In this document: positions 1 through 8,974 of the stretch, piece by piece
Numbering within the stretch: position 1 is the first letter of the stretch
Layout of the letters: the number at the start of each line of letters is the position of its first letter
Assembly: GCA_030427145.1 (NCBI GenBank)
Contig: JAUHWT010000004.1
Location: 1 to 64,000, forward strand
Direction of reading: 5' to 3'
Source: Alphaproteobacteria bacterium
GTDB taxonomy: Bacteria; Pseudomonadota; Alphaproteobacteria; Rhodobacterales; Rhodobacteraceae
Length of the DNA stretch: 64,000 bases
Notes under the pieces: generated by a model
What the model was told of the DNA's origin: nothing
The model's database searches: none
The model's input: the letters and a program-made list of their open reading frames with translations, nothing else
Program-made: the position numbers and the translations under genes

Positions 1-52
1 CAGACCAGCGCCGACGGCGGCCGCCATCGGTAATTATTTCAATCTCAGACAT
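1..52 (-). CDS. IS66-type transposase accessory protein (TnpA/OrfA), first 17 codons only
   Basis: Reading leftwards from an ATG at position 52, the first 17 codons give MSEIEIITDGGRRRRWS and then leave the window. A short acidic start followed by an arginine run and WS is the usual beginning of the small helix-turn-helix accessory protein (OrfA/TnpA) of IS66-family elements, whose rest (tnpB, tnpC) would lie outside. Only this fragment is visible, so the element may be complete, truncated or dead. An IS3-type OrfA is the main alternative. It lies divergent from the pentapeptide-repeat gene, which fits an insertion hotspot. Confidence 0.55.
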   Translation of the reverse strand, partial: MSEIEIITDGGRRRRWS

Positions 53-60
53 CAGAATGT

Positions 61-80
61 GCTTAAGGCTATCCTTAAGC
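61..80. repeat. Perfect 8-bp inverted repeat with 4-nt loop
   Basis: GCTTAAGG and CCTTAAGC are separated by CTAT. The palindrome lies in the short gap between the divergent tnpA fragment and the pentapeptide gene. It could be an operator, part of an IS end, or a weak terminator; there is no T-tract. Confidence 0.5.
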
Positions 81-132
81 CTCCTTGGTCAAGCCAAGGT
101 GTCCGGTCGAAATGGGGGCCAGTTCACCATTC

Positions 133-1653
133 ATGGCCAACCCGCAACACATTAAATGGCTTCTAGAAGGAGTTGAGGCATGGAATGTGCGCAGGGAAAA
201 CGATGATTTTGTTCCGAATTTCGCCAACATCAATTTTGAGCGTGTTCTAAACGACAGACTTCATCATACTGGGCTACTTACCGCTGAACGGCACCCGCGC
301 CTGATCGGTATTAACCTTTCCCAAGCGTTTCTGCAGGGTGCAGACCTATCCAAAGCGAAATTGAACCACGCAAATCTCTCATTTACCCAACTTTGGGGGT
401 GTAAATTTTTCGGCGCAGATCTTCGAAATGCAAATTTTCGCGGAGCAAACAGCAAAATTCCGGACATAGATGCTCCACAAATAGATCTTAACGATTTACA
501 GGGCCAGCAAACCTTTGGGGCAGATCTGGGTGGCGCAAAGTTTGCTAATGCCGACCTGGCAAGGGCGGATTTTACCAACGCAGATATGACCGGTGCCGAC
601 TTCAGGCGAGTCTATCTGAGAAAGGCATCACTTAATGCTACCAATTTTGATGGAGCATCACCGCTGATGGACGCAGACGTCACGGGTTGTGATATACGTA
701 CAATTTTCACCTCCGGTGCGGCTCTCGGTGACGGGTTTAAAAGAATCACCCGATTGCCCCTAACCTTGGGTCTAACTCAGAACCAACTCGACACTATGAT
801 TGGTGATCGAGGCGTGGTTATTCCTGAAGACCTATCATACCCTGATCACTGGCTCGAACCAGAGCCACCCGTCCCGGACAAGTCGCTCCCTAAAGACATA
901 GTTGAGCAAGATGGACGCATTTTTCTAAGAAATGTCGCACCACCCACTAGAGCTGACTTAGAAACCATCCATTCCGATCTACGCGAAGATGTCACATTAC
1001 TGAATGCCTCCGGGTCATTGAACAACATTTCCATGAGTTTCGACTCGGCATTTCAACGCTTTGCCAGTGTTGTTTGTTACGAGTTCAACCGACTGGATCA
1101 GATCCGATTGGGCGTCCAAACCAACACGCTGCGTTTGCGACTGGACGCTTTGCGAAAAGACATCGCCGAAATCGCCCCCGAAAAACTTGGAGATATCGAC
1201 GCAGTTCTGCTTGCCGCTGAACTCCTGACTTCCCGCCTTCCGGAATGGATTGCGTTTCTCAACGAAAATCGTCCAGATCAGGACATCGTTGAGGAAAACG
1301 CAATCGAGATTGCGGATGCCATCACCGAAATCAGCGAAGCAATGCAAAGCGACCCGGAACATTACGATCCCGCTTTGCCTGAACGCCTGGCAGAATACCT
1401 CGACACCAAAACAACAGACGCCTATTGGGCTTGTATTTCTCTCATCGACAATGCCGCCTTCGTGACCTTCCAAAGTGTCAGAAACTTCCTTCGTGACTCG
1501 ATGAACCAAACGCGCAAAACAGCAATCAACGGTTTGGCGCGCAGTGTTTGCACGGTTCTTGGATCCGCACTCGCAAAACTGGCGGGCCTTGTACCCACAG
1601 AACTGGAGTGGATACTTCCCTGGCTTAAGTTCATTCCCACGGTGCTCGGTTAA
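133..1653 (+). CDS. Pentapeptide-repeat protein
   Basis: A 506-residue protein if translation starts at the ATG at 133. The frame is open from a TTG at 85, but the start MANPQHIKWLLEGVEAWN matches the usual beginning of this family, so 133 is preferred. Residues about 60-190 carry A(D/N)LxX-type pentapeptide repeats (for example ADLARADFTNADMTGADF), which fold as a right-handed quadrilateral beta-helix. The C-terminal 290 residues look helical and are unrecognised; the last 40 are rather hydrophobic. Base composition is clearly more AT-rich than the genes that follow, and an IS66-type fragment lies next to it, so acquisition by transfer is likely. Function is unknown: such repeats occur in gyrase-protecting, effector and adaptor proteins, and nothing here selects one of these. 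Confidence 0.85.
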   Translation: MANPQHIKWLLEGVEAWNVRRENDDFVPNFANINFERVLNDRLHHTGLLTAERHPRLIGINLSQAFLQGADLSKAKLNHANLSFTQLWGCKFFGADLRNANFRGANSKIPDIDAPQIDLNDLQGQQTFGADLGGAKFANADLARADFTNADMTGADFRRVYLRKASLNATNFDGASPLMDADVTGCDIRTIFTSGAALGDGFKRITRLPLTLGLTQNQLDTMIGDRGVVIPEDLSYPDHWLEPEPPVPDKSLPKDIVEQDGRIFLRNVAPPTRADLETIHSDLREDVTLLNASGSLNNISMSFDSAFQRFASVVCYEFNRLDQIRLGVQTNTLRLRLDALRKDIAEIAPEKLGDIDAVLLAAELLTSRLPEWIAFLNENRPDQDIVEENAIEIADAITEISEAMQSDPEHYDPALPERLAEYLDTKTTDAYWACISLIDNAAFVTFQSVRNFLRDSMNQTRKTAINGLARSVCTVLGSALAKLAGLVPTELEWILPWLKFIPTVLG

Positions 1654-1705
1654 GGCTCCCCACTTCCACCTTCCCCCGGGGCACCAGCCCCGGATCGCAC
1701 CCGAC

Positions 1706-1733
1706 CCGCCCCATGGGCGGGAGCGATGCTCCC
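1706..1733 (+). repeat. Overlapping hairpins between the pentapeptide gene and prfC
   Basis: CCGCCC-CAT-GGGCGG and GGGAGC-GAT-GCTCCC overlap by two bases, so only one can form at a time. Similar small GC-rich hairpins recur near 13.5 kb and 31.85 kb. There is no T-tract, so it is not a convincing intrinsic terminator. Confidence 0.4.
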
Positions 1734-1823
1734 ACCCCGTGCCGGCCGCGATCCTCTCCGCGTCAATCAACCACCCCAATTCCCCCAATTGCGCCCCGCC
1801 CCGCGCCCGACTATATCCCCCCC

Positions 1824-3431
1824 ATGCTGGACACCGCCTCAAACACCCCGCCCCTGCCCGCCGAGATCGGGCGCCGCCGCACCTTTGCGATCATCTCGCA
1901 TCCGGATGCGGGCAAGACCACCCTGACGGAGAAATTCCTCCTCTATGGTGGCGCCATCCAGATGGCCGGCCAGGTGCGCGCGAAGGGTGAGGCCCGCCGC
2001 ACAAAATCCGACTTCCTCCAGATGGAGAAGGACCGGGGCATCTCCGTCTCCGCCTCCGCCATGTCCTTTCCCTTTCAGGACTACTGGTTCAACCTCGTGG
2101 ACACGCCCGGCCACTCGGACTTCTCCGAGGACACATACCGCACCCTGACGGCGGTGGACGCGGCGGTGATGGTGATCGACGGCGCCAAAGGCGTTGAGAG
2201 CCAGACGCGCAAGCTCTTCGAGGTCTGCCGCATGCGCGACCTGCCCATCATGACCTTCTGCAACAAGATGGACCGCGAGGCCCGCGACACTTTCGAGATC
2301 ATCGACGAGATCCAGCAGGAACTTCAACTCGACGTCTGCCCTGCCTCCTGGCCCATCGGTATGGGCCGCGATTTTCTCGGCTGCTACGACATGCTTAACG
2401 ACCGGCTCGAACTGATGGACCGCGCCGACCGCAACAAACGCGCCGAGAGCATCTCCATGGACGGCCTCGACGACCCGCGCATGGCCGACCACATCCCCGA
2501 GAGCCTGCTCGAAACCCTCCGCGAGGAGGTCGAAATGGCCCGCGAACTGCTGCCGGAATTCGACCACAAAGCCATGCTTGAGGGCAACCTCTCCCCCATC
2601 TGGTTCGGCTCCGCCATCAACTCCTTCGGCGTCAACGAACTGATGAAAGGCATCGGCGCCTTCGGCCCGCCGCCGCAGATCCGCCCCGCCCAGAGCCGCG
2701 CCGTCGGCCCGTGGGAAACGGACGTGAACGGCTTCGTTTTTAAGGTCCAGGCCAACATGGACCCCAAACACCGCGACCGCATCGCCTTCGTGCGCCTGTG
2801 CTCCGGCCATTTCAAACGCGGCATGAAGCTCAAACATGTGCGCTCGGGCAAACCCATGGCCATCGCCAACCCCATGCTGTTCCTGGCCCAGGACCGCGAG
2901 ATCGCCGAGGACGCCTGGGCCGGCGACATCATCGGCATCCCAAACCACGGCCAACTGCGCATCGGTGACGCCCTGACCGAAGGCGAGGACCTGCGCTTCT
3001 CCGGCATACCGTCCTTCGCCCCGGAACTGCTGCAAAGCGTCCGGGCGGGCGACCCGATGAAGGCCAAGCATCTGGAAAAGGCCCTGACCCAGTTCGCTGA
3101 GGAAGGCGCCTCAAAGCTCTTCAAACCCACCATCGGCTCCGGCTGGATTGTAGGCGTCGTCGGCCCCCTCCAGTTCGAGGTTCTGGCGAGCCGCATCGAG
3201 CTTGAATACGGCCTGCCCGTGCGCTTCGAGCCGACCCAGTTCACCTCCGCCTCCTGGATCTCCGGTCCCCGCGACAAAATCGCGGAGTTCACCAAGGCCA
3301 ACAAGGGCCAGATGGCCGAGGACCACGACGGCGACCCGGTCTACATGACCCGCCTGCAATGGGACATCGACCGCGTCACCCGCGACTGGCCCGACCTGAA
3401 ACTGACCAACACCAAGGAAATGATGGTTTAG
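1824..3431 (+). CDS. prfC: Peptide chain release factor 3 (RF3)
   Basis: A translational GTPase of 535 residues (E. coli RF3 has 529) that removes RF1/RF2 from the ribosome after termination. The P-loop SHPDAGKTT lies at residues 25-33, followed by the G3 motif DTPGHSDF and the G4 motif NKMD; the C-terminal half carries the RF3 domains II and III. The frame is open upstream to 1713, but the ATG at 1824 gives the expected N-terminus. No clear Shine-Dalgarno precedes it, only a C-run, so initiation may be weak or leaderless. Its 3' end is 18 bp from the convergent brnA gene. Confidence 0.95.
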   Translation: MLDTASNTPPLPAEIGRRRTFAIISHPDAGKTTLTEKFLLYGGAIQMAGQVRAKGEARRTKSDFLQMEKDRGISVSASAMSFPFQDYWFNLVDTPGHSDFSEDTYRTLTAVDAAVMVIDGAKGVESQTRKLFEVCRMRDLPIMTFCNKMDREARDTFEIIDEIQQELQLDVCPASWPIGMGRDFLGCYDMLNDRLELMDRADRNKRAESISMDGLDDPRMADHIPESLLETLREEVEMARELLPEFDHKAMLEGNLSPIWFGSAINSFGVNELMKGIGAFGPPPQIRPAQSRAVGPWETDVNGFVFKVQANMDPKHRDRIAFVRLCSGHFKRGMKLKHVRSGKPMAIANPMLFLAQDREIAEDAWAGDIIGIPNHGQLRIGDALTEGEDLRFSGIPSFAPELLQSVRAGDPMKAKHLEKALTQFAEEGASKLFKPTIGSGWIVGVVGPLQFEVLASRIELEYGLPVRFEPTQFTSASWISGPRDKIAEFTKANKGQMAEDHDGDPVYMTRLQWDIDRVTRDWPDLKLTNTKEMMV

Positions 3432-3449
3432 GGCGCGACCGCGACCGCG

Positions 3450-3746
3450 TCACTCCTCCGGCTGATCCCGTACCGCCATCATTTCCCGGCGCAGGATTTC
3501 GTTCATGCGGGTCTGATACCCCTTGCCCTGCGATTTCAGCCAGGCAAGCACATCGGCGTCCAGCCGCACCGTCACCTGTTTCTTCACGGGGCGATAAAGG
3601 CCGTCTGCGTCCCGCGCATCCGCCACAATCCGGATATTGGCCGGATCAGGCGGCACGAGCGATAAACCAAACTCCTCCGCAAGCACCTTTTTCTCACGCT
3701 CCGTCAAAGGCGGAAGATCACCGGGCGATCGGTCATCGGATGTCAT
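3450..3746 (-). CDS. brnA: BrnA-family antitoxin, without an adjacent BrnT toxin
   Basis: A 98-residue protein whose C-terminal half (VTVRLDADVLAWLKSQGKGY and the following TRMNEILRREM) is the ribbon-helix-helix signature of BrnA (PF14384, DUF4415). BrnA normally neutralises the RNase-like toxin BrnT encoded just upstream in the same operon. Here the upstream 130 bp to hslO hold only a promoter and no toxin gene, so this is an orphan antitoxin or a stand-alone repressor. The start is supported by GGAGG at 3753-3757, six bases before the ATG. Confidence 0.85.
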   Translation of the reverse strand: MTSDDRSPGDLPPLTEREKKVLAEEFGLSLVPPDPANIRIVADARDADGLYRPVKKQVTVRLDADVLAWLKSQGKGYQTRMNEILRREMMAVRDQPEE

Positions 3747-3799
3747 GGCAGGCCTCCAAGAGGAAAAGGCGCGACAACAATCAGGACAGTCGCCGCCCG

Positions 3800-3840
3800 T
3801 GTAACTACGAAAATGTAACTACAAATCCACGACAACTCAA
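3800..3840 (-). promoter_or_regulatory. brnA promoter overlapped by two GTAGTTACA repeats
   Basis: On the minus strand TTGAGT (3840-3835) and TACATT (3817-3812) stand 17 bp apart. The 9-mer GTAGTTACA occurs at 3822-3814 and again at 3808-3800, a 14-bp direct repeat covering the -10 box and the likely start point. This suits an autorepressing ribbon-helix-helix protein such as BrnA. Binding is inferred, not shown. Confidence 0.5.
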
Positions 3841-3876
3841 CCTTGCAGGCTCGTTGCGTCAGATTCCGACAGCAGC

Positions 3877-4872
3877 CTATTCCCCGCCGTCGCCGTCCTG
3901 CCGCCCCAGATCCTTCGGATCAAACTCGTAATGCGCGCCGCAGAACTGACAGTCGGCGGTCACCACACCCTCATCCGTCACCATTCCGGCCACGTCCTCA
4001 GCCGAATAGCTGGCAAGCGAATCCACAACCTTTTCCGGCCCACAGGTGCAGCCAAACTCCACCGACTGGGCATCAAATATCCGGGGCTGCTCCTCATGGA
4101 ACAGCCGGGTCAGCAGGGTCTCGGCGCCCACATGGGGACCAATCAGCTCGGTTTCCTCAACCGTATCGAGCAGTATCCTCGCCCGCGTCCAGTTCTCCGC
4201 ATCATCGCCATCCAGAAAATCCTCCGGAGCGAGCAGACCATCCGGCCCGGACGCCTCCTGCACCGCAGAGGGCGAGCCCTTGGGCAACTGCTGCAGCATC
4301 ACGCCACCACCGCGCCAGGCCGTCTCACCGCCCGGCTCGGTTGCCTCACCCATCGCCAGCGAAAACCGGGTCGGCAGCTGTTCGGACTGCGCGAAATAGG
4401 TCTCGGCACAGGAGGCCAGCGATCCACCCGCAATCGGCGTGATCCCCTGATAGGGTGACGTGCCCGGCCCCTGGTCGATCAACAGCCCAAACAGCCCCTC
4501 ACCGAGCAGATCAATCGGCGCGGCCCCCGCCGCCGCCTCAAGCTCCGGCACGTCAAACGCGGCCCAGGCCCGCATCCGGGCGGCCTCTCCCTCCTTCTCC
4601 GGCGCGAAGTAATCGGCCGCAATCATCCGGATCGGCCCGTTGCCACGGATCTGGATCTGAAGCTTCCAGCGCAGTTTGACCGTCTGACCAATCATGGCCG
4701 CGAGCAAAGCCGCCTCCGCCACCAGCGCTGCAACAGGCGCCGGATAGGAATGCTGGCCCAGAATTTTGTCCAGAACCGTATCCACACGGGCCACGCGGCC
4801 ACGGATGTCGGCGCGATCCAGCTGAAAGGGCAGGACTGTGTCATCCCACGCGATACGTGCGGCAAGGCTCAT
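3877..4872 (-). CDS. hslO: Redox-regulated chaperone Hsp33
   Basis: A 331-residue cytosolic holdase activated by oxidation. The C-terminal zinc-binding switch is present as C275-x-C277 and C308-x2-C311, and the N-terminal region (DDTVLPFQLDRADIRGRVAR) matches the Hsp33 core. It is divergent from the Nudix gene with only 41 bp between the two starts, so both promoters must share that space. Under oxidative stress the four cysteines release zinc and form disulfides, which opens the substrate-binding face. Confidence 0.95.
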   Translation of the reverse strand: MSLAARIAWDDTVLPFQLDRADIRGRVARVDTVLDKILGQHSYPAPVAALVAEAALLAAMIGQTVKLRWKLQIQIRGNGPIRMIAADYFAPEKEGEAARMRAWAAFDVPELEAAAGAAPIDLLGEGLFGLLIDQGPGTSPYQGITPIAGGSLASCAETYFAQSEQLPTRFSLAMGEATEPGGETAWRGGGVMLQQLPKGSPSAVQEASGPDGLLAPEDFLDGDDAENWTRARILLDTVEETELIGPHVGAETLLTRLFHEEQPRIFDAQSVEFGCTCGPEKVVDSLASYSAEDVAGMVTDEGVVTADCQFCGAHYEFDPKDLGRQDGDGGE

Positions 4873-4913
4873 ACGTCAAACTCCCAAAAAACAGAGCCTC
4901 CAAATAGGAATTC

Positions 4914-5402
4914 ATGACCCCGATTGCAATTGCCCACCTTTACCACCCCGGTCGGCCCGCCTACATCACACCCATGAGACGTTTTGGCGAACCGGTCGTG
5001 CCGGGCATGAACTACATCGACCGCCCCGGCGCCTATGCGGTGATCCGGGACGGCCGCGACGTTCTTATTACCCGCCAGGCGGACCCCACCCCCGATTTTC
5101 AGCTACCCGGCGGCGGTATTGATCCCGGCGAAAGCCCCCTGCCCGCATTACACCGCGAATGCCTTGAGGAAACCGGCTGGAAAATTCAGGTGGAGCGCAA
5201 ACTTGGCGCTTTTCAGCGCTACGCCTGGCTGCCCGACTACAAATTTTGGGCCCGCAAGGTCTGCCACATCTACCTCGCCCGTCCTGTCCGCCGCATGGGC
5301 GAGCCCACCGAACCCGGCCATTCAGCCCTCTGGATGTCCATCGATACTGCCAGTCGGCTTCTCGGCAACGCGGGCGACCGACACTTCGTCACCCGGGGCT
5401 GA
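4914..5402 (+). CDS. Nudix hydrolase
   Basis: A 162-residue protein with a complete Nudix box, G-x5-E-x7-R-E-C-x-E-E-x-G-W, beginning at GGIDPGESPLPALHRECLEE. Nudix enzymes hydrolyse nucleoside diphosphates linked to another group; the substrate cannot be read from the sequence. The ATG at 4914 has AGGA five bases upstream. However, the family-like segment begins at the in-frame ATG at 4974 (MRRFGEPVVPGMNY), so a 142-residue form starting there is a real alternative. Confidence 0.88.
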   Translation: MTPIAIAHLYHPGRPAYITPMRRFGEPVVPGMNYIDRPGAYAVIRDGRDVLITRQADPTPDFQLPGGGIDPGESPLPALHRECLEETGWKIQVERKLGAFQRYAWLPDYKFWARKVCHIYLARPVRRMGEPTEPGHSALWMSIDTASRLLGNAGDRHFVTRG

Positions 5403-5481
5403 ATCGCGCCCTCCACCCTTGCGGCCAGAGCCAATTCCGGCTTTGTAGTCTGCCAGGAATTGCGCGTGTGGAGGACCCCAA

Positions 5482-7023
5482 ATGGCTCAAGGCATGAAAC
5501 AGCTGATCCTGACGGCGGGGCTGTCCCTCCTGCTTCTGTCGGCCTGCGCCCCCACGCCACGCACTTTTGAGCAGACCCCGTCGCGCTCGCTGGACCAGCC
5601 AACCGGCACGCAGCTGTCGCGGGCGGTTGAGGACCTCGGCAATCCCCACGACGGCCGCTCCGGCGTTCGGCGCATCGGCAACGGTGAGGAAGCCCTCGCC
5701 GCACGCCTGGCCTTGGCACAGTCCGCCGAACGTACCATCGACGCGCAATACTATCTCCTGCACAACGACCTCACCGGCCAGATTTTCGCCTGGAGCCTTC
5801 TGGAGGCCGCTGACCGGGGCGTACGCGTCCGCCTGCTGCTCGATGACATGGACACCAGCGGCTACGACGCCGTTACCGCCGCTCTCGACAGCCACGAGAA
5901 CATCGAAATACGTCTCTTCAACCCCTTCTGGCGCGACCAGAGCCTGATTGCCGCCGGCCTCACGGATTTCCGGCGCATCAACCGCCGCATGCACAACAAA
6001 TCCATGACGGCGGACAATGCCATGTCCATCGTCGGCGGGCGCAACATTGGCGACGAATACTTCCTCGCCAAGCGGGAGATGAATTACTCCGACATCGACC
6101 TGCTTCTGGCCGGACCGGTGGTGGACGAGGTCTCAAAGAACTTCGACGACTACTGGAACAGCCGCTTCGCCGTCCCCGCCCGCGCCGTCATAGGTGGCCC
6201 GTCGGAGGTCAGCCTCGAGGCCGCCCGAGCACGGCTGAACGAGATCATCGGAGACGCCCGCGACACCCAATACGCGGACGTCATCCGAGCCGCACGGCAA
6301 CAGAACTTCACCCGCGCAACCCTCAAACTCAACTGGGTTCCCGCCAGGATGTACTCGGACCCACCCACCAAAGCCGCCGGGGCCGAAGGAAGTGAGGAGT
6401 TTCTCGCCTCCCAGCTCACCGGCTACTTTGCCGATGCAAAATCAAAAGTCGAAATCATCTCCGCCTATTTCGTCCCCCGCGACAGCGGCACGAAATGGCT
6501 GCGCGACCTTGAGGCGCGGGGCGTGGAGGTTTCCATCGTCACAAACTCCCTCGCCTCCAATGACGTGAAACCCGTCTACGCCCACTACGCCAAAAAACGT
6601 CGCGCCCTGCTCGAAGGCGGCGTGGACCTCTACGAACTGCGTCCCGACGCGGACAGGGAGGCGCAGCGCGGCATCAACTGGGGCGAATCCCGCTCCGGTC
6701 TCCACGCCAAGACCTTTACAATCGACGACCGCTACCTCTTCGTCGGCTCGTTCAACTGGGACCCCCGCTCTGTCAACATCAACACGGAGATGGGCATTCT
6801 GATCGACGCGCCCGAATTCACCCGCGCCACGTCCCAGGCCTTCCGCGACGTCCTCAAAACCGAAACCTACGCCGTCAGACTTGACGAGGACGGGCAAATC
6901 ACTTGGACGGCATACAAACCCGATGGCACGCAGCGCGTCTTCGACGAAGAGCCCACAGGCTCCTCCTGGGACCACTTCATGGCCGATGTCTACGCCATCC
7001 TGCCCATCGGCTCCCAGCTCTGA
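5482..7023 (+). CDS. Phospholipase D / cardiolipin synthase-like lipoprotein
   Basis: A 513-residue protein with two HKD motifs, H171-x-K173-x4-D178 (HNKSMTADN) and H408-x-K410-x4-D415 (HAKTFTIDD), as in PLD-superfamily phosphatidyltransferases of the ClsC/YmdC type. The N-terminus is a lipoprotein signal with lipobox LLSAC and the lipidated cysteine at residue 21, so the enzyme is anchored outside the cytoplasm. GGAGGA six bases before the ATG fixes the start. The likely reaction is phosphatidyl transfer or hydrolysis at the membrane; cardiolipin synthesis is the best guess. It is convergent with the GNAT gene, seven bases apart. Confidence 0.88.
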   Translation: MAQGMKQLILTAGLSLLLLSACAPTPRTFEQTPSRSLDQPTGTQLSRAVEDLGNPHDGRSGVRRIGNGEEALAARLALAQSAERTIDAQYYLLHNDLTGQIFAWSLLEAADRGVRVRLLLDDMDTSGYDAVTAALDSHENIEIRLFNPFWRDQSLIAAGLTDFRRINRRMHNKSMTADNAMSIVGGRNIGDEYFLAKREMNYSDIDLLLAGPVVDEVSKNFDDYWNSRFAVPARAVIGGPSEVSLEAARARLNEIIGDARDTQYADVIRAARQQNFTRATLKLNWVPARMYSDPPTKAAGAEGSEEFLASQLTGYFADAKSKVEIISAYFVPRDSGTKWLRDLEARGVEVSIVTNSLASNDVKPVYAHYAKKRRALLEGGVDLYELRPDADREAQRGINWGESRSGLHAKTFTIDDRYLFVGSFNWDPRSVNINTEMGILIDAPEFTRATSQAFRDVLKTETYAVRLDEDGQITWTAYKPDGTQRVFDEEPTGSSWDHFMADVYAILPIGSQL

Positions 7024-7030
7024 ACGCGGG

Positions 7031-7588
7031 CTATTTGGCAGCCAATGGCCCCGCACCCGGCCACCGGCGGGGCCGCGTCATCACGAGCGTCTCAGACCCC
7101 CGGTATTCCGACATGCGCAACTTCCGGTACCCAACCTTCTCCGCCACCCGGATGGAGGCCGCGTGCTCCGGGTCAAACAGGCACACGGTCGTCGCACTTC
7201 CGATATTCGCATCCGCCCAGGCCGTGACCGCTTTCACCGCCTCGGTGGCATAGCCCTGCCCGAACTCCTTCGAACGCAGCACCCAGCCCGCTTCCGGACG
7301 ACCGTTCAACGCCGGAGTAATCTCACGCCGGTAATCGGCCAACCCCGTCTCGCCCATGAAACGGCCATCCTCCCGCGCGGTAATCGCCCAGTAGCCATAC
7401 CCCCGCACTGACCAGTGCCCCGCGTAGCGCAGAAACCAGGTCCAGGTCTCCTCAGGCGTATATTCCTCGCCGGATATGTAGCGCACCACCGCCGGATCGG
7501 CCCACATCGCGGCCATGGCATCGAAATCCTCCTCCCGATGCGCCCGCAAAACCAGCCGGTCCGTCACCAGAACCGGAACAGCACTCAC
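7031..7588 (-). CDS. GNAT-family N-acetyltransferase, RimJ/RimL-like
   Basis: A 185-residue protein with the fold markers of the RimJ/RimL-type GNATs: the opening TDRLVLRAHREEDFDAM, the acetyl-CoA loop region around EFGQGYATEAVKAV, and the later segment NxxSIRVAEKVGYRK. These enzymes acetylate N-termini or small molecules; the substrate is unknown. Its ATG overlaps the stop codon of the upstream YaiI gene by four bases (ATGA), so the two are probably translationally coupled. Confidence 0.88.
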   Translation of the reverse strand: MSAVPVLVTDRLVLRAHREEDFDAMAAMWADPAVVRYISGEEYTPEETWTWFLRYAGHWSVRGYGYWAITAREDGRFMGETGLADYRREITPALNGRPEAGWVLRSKEFGQGYATEAVKAVTAWADANIGSATTVCLFDPEHAASIRVAEKVGYRKLRMSEYRGSETLVMTRPRRWPGAGPLAAK

Positions 7589-8031
7589 GCCTTGGCCGCC
7601 CGGCGCAAAACCGCATCGAGCCGCTCCAGATACCGGCCGCGATCGGCTTTCGAAAACGGCTTGCCACCGCCCTGCCGAAACGGATCGGCCGCCCGCAGAT
7701 CCGCCATCAGATCCCGCATCGCCAGCCTGTCGCCCACGTTCTCCCGCGAAAACTCCTGCCCGTCCGGCCCCAGCACCAGCGCACCGGACTCAACACAGCG
7801 CGCGGCCAGCGGTACATCGGCGGTGATGCACACATCTCCCGCACCGGCCCGCTCGGCAATCCACATATCCGCCACATCCGCACCCTGATCGACCACCACA
7901 ATCCGCACCAGCGGATGCCGGCTCGGCCGCAACCCGCCATTGGTGACAAACACCACCTCCACCTGATGCCGCTCCGCGACCTTCACCGTCTCGTCACGCA
8001 CCGGACAGGCATCCGCATCCACGTAAATCAC
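7585..8031 (-). CDS. YaiI/YqxD family protein (DUF188)
   Basis: A 148-residue protein of the DUF188 family, beginning IYVDADACPVRDE and carrying VFVTNGGLRPSRHP and ADVADMWI, which are characteristic. The fold resembles PIN-type nucleases but the function is unestablished. The frame is open to 8067, but the GTG at 8031 gives the family N-terminus and has GGAGGGG seven bases upstream, so it is preferred. It sits between an AEC permease gene (16 bp upstream) and a GNAT gene (overlapping), probably one operon. Confidence 0.88.
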   Translation of the reverse strand: MIYVDADACPVRDETVKVAERHQVEVVFVTNGGLRPSRHPLVRIVVVDQGADVADMWIAERAGAGDVCITADVPLAARCVESGALVLGPDGQEFSRENVGDRLAMRDLMADLRAADPFRQGGGKPFSKADRGRYLERLDAVLRRAAKA

Positions 8032-8047
8032 CGCCAATCCCCTCCGC

Positions 8048-8974
8048 TCAGACCTGCACCCGCGCAATCACCCAGGACACCGTCAGGATGCTGCACAGGG
8101 TCGAAAACAAAATGGCGGCTGAGACCCGCGACGGCGCCACCTGATAGTGACGGGCAACAATATAGATGTTCCCGGCAACTGGCAGGGCCGAGGCAGCCAC
8201 CAGAACCGACGCCACGTACGGGTCGACGTCGAACACGAAATAAACCGCGACCGCGACCATCGCCGGATGCAGAACCAGCTTGGCAAAAGACAGCCACCCC
8301 GCTACGGACACCCGCTCAGCCGATTTCGAAGCCAGGGACGCCCCGATGGCAAACAGGGCACAGGGCGTCGCCGCCGCTCCCAAAATGGCCAGAAACTGGT
8401 TCACCGGATCCGGGATTGGCACCGCCCAGCCCGAACAGAGCAGGCCCAGCGCCATCGACACCACCATGGGGTTCTTTAACAGCCCCATAACCACCGGTTT
8501 CAGCATCGCCGGGCTCACCCCACCGCGCCCACTGCCGGTAATCAAAACAACCAGAAGACTTCCAAAAACGATCAAATCCACGGCAAGCATGATCATGATT
8601 GTGCCGACGGCCGCCTCACCCATCAGGAGCGCCAGCATCGGAATACCCAAAAAGCCAATGTTTCCAATCGACCCGCACTGCGCCTCTACTGCTGCTTCCG
8701 GCACGGAACAGCCACGCATCAAAGCCACAACGGTCACCAGCAGATAAACCACCAGGGTCGCACCCAGATACGCCGCAATCGACGTCAGATTAAAAACATC
8801 TGCGAAACTGAGATTGGCCGCAAACCGAAAAATCATCGCCGACAGGGCGAAATAGAACACGAACTTCGTAATGTAACCGGTGGCTTCCTCGCTGAAAAAA
8901 CCGGTTACACCAGCACCCCAACCCAGAGCGATGAGGCCAAAAAACGGCAATGTCTGAAGGAGGATCTCAATCAT
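8048..8974 (-). CDS. AEC-family transporter (auxin efflux carrier type)
   Basis: A 308-residue inner-membrane protein made almost entirely of hydrophobic segments, about ten, with the bipartite layout of the AEC family. Typical stretches are FVFYFALSAMIFRFAA in the N-terminal half and SALPVAGNIYIVARHYQ near the C-terminus. Bacterial members export or import organic acids such as malate or malonate; the substrate here is unknown. It is first in a probable operon with YaiI and GNAT genes. Confidence 0.88.
   Translation of the reverse strand: MIEILLQTLPFFGLIALGWGAGVTGFFSEEATGYITKFVFYFALSAMIFRFAANLSFADVFNLTSIAAYLGATLVVYLLVTVVALMRGCSVPEAAVEAQCGSIGNIGFLGIPMLALLMGEAAVGTIMIMLAVDLIVFGSLLVVLITGSGRGGVSPAMLKPVVMGLLKNPMVVSMALGLLCSGWAVPIPDPVNQFLAILGAAATPCALFAIGASLASKSAERVSVAGWLSFAKLVLHPAMVAVAVYFVFDVDPYVASVLVAASALPVAGNIYIVARHYQVAPSRVSAAILFSTLCSILTVSWVIARVQV

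Noticed and set aside
3359-3931. 190-codon plus-strand frame over brnA
   Set aside because: Low-complexity Pro/Arg/Ser-rich translation, antisense to the clear brnA gene and its promoter.
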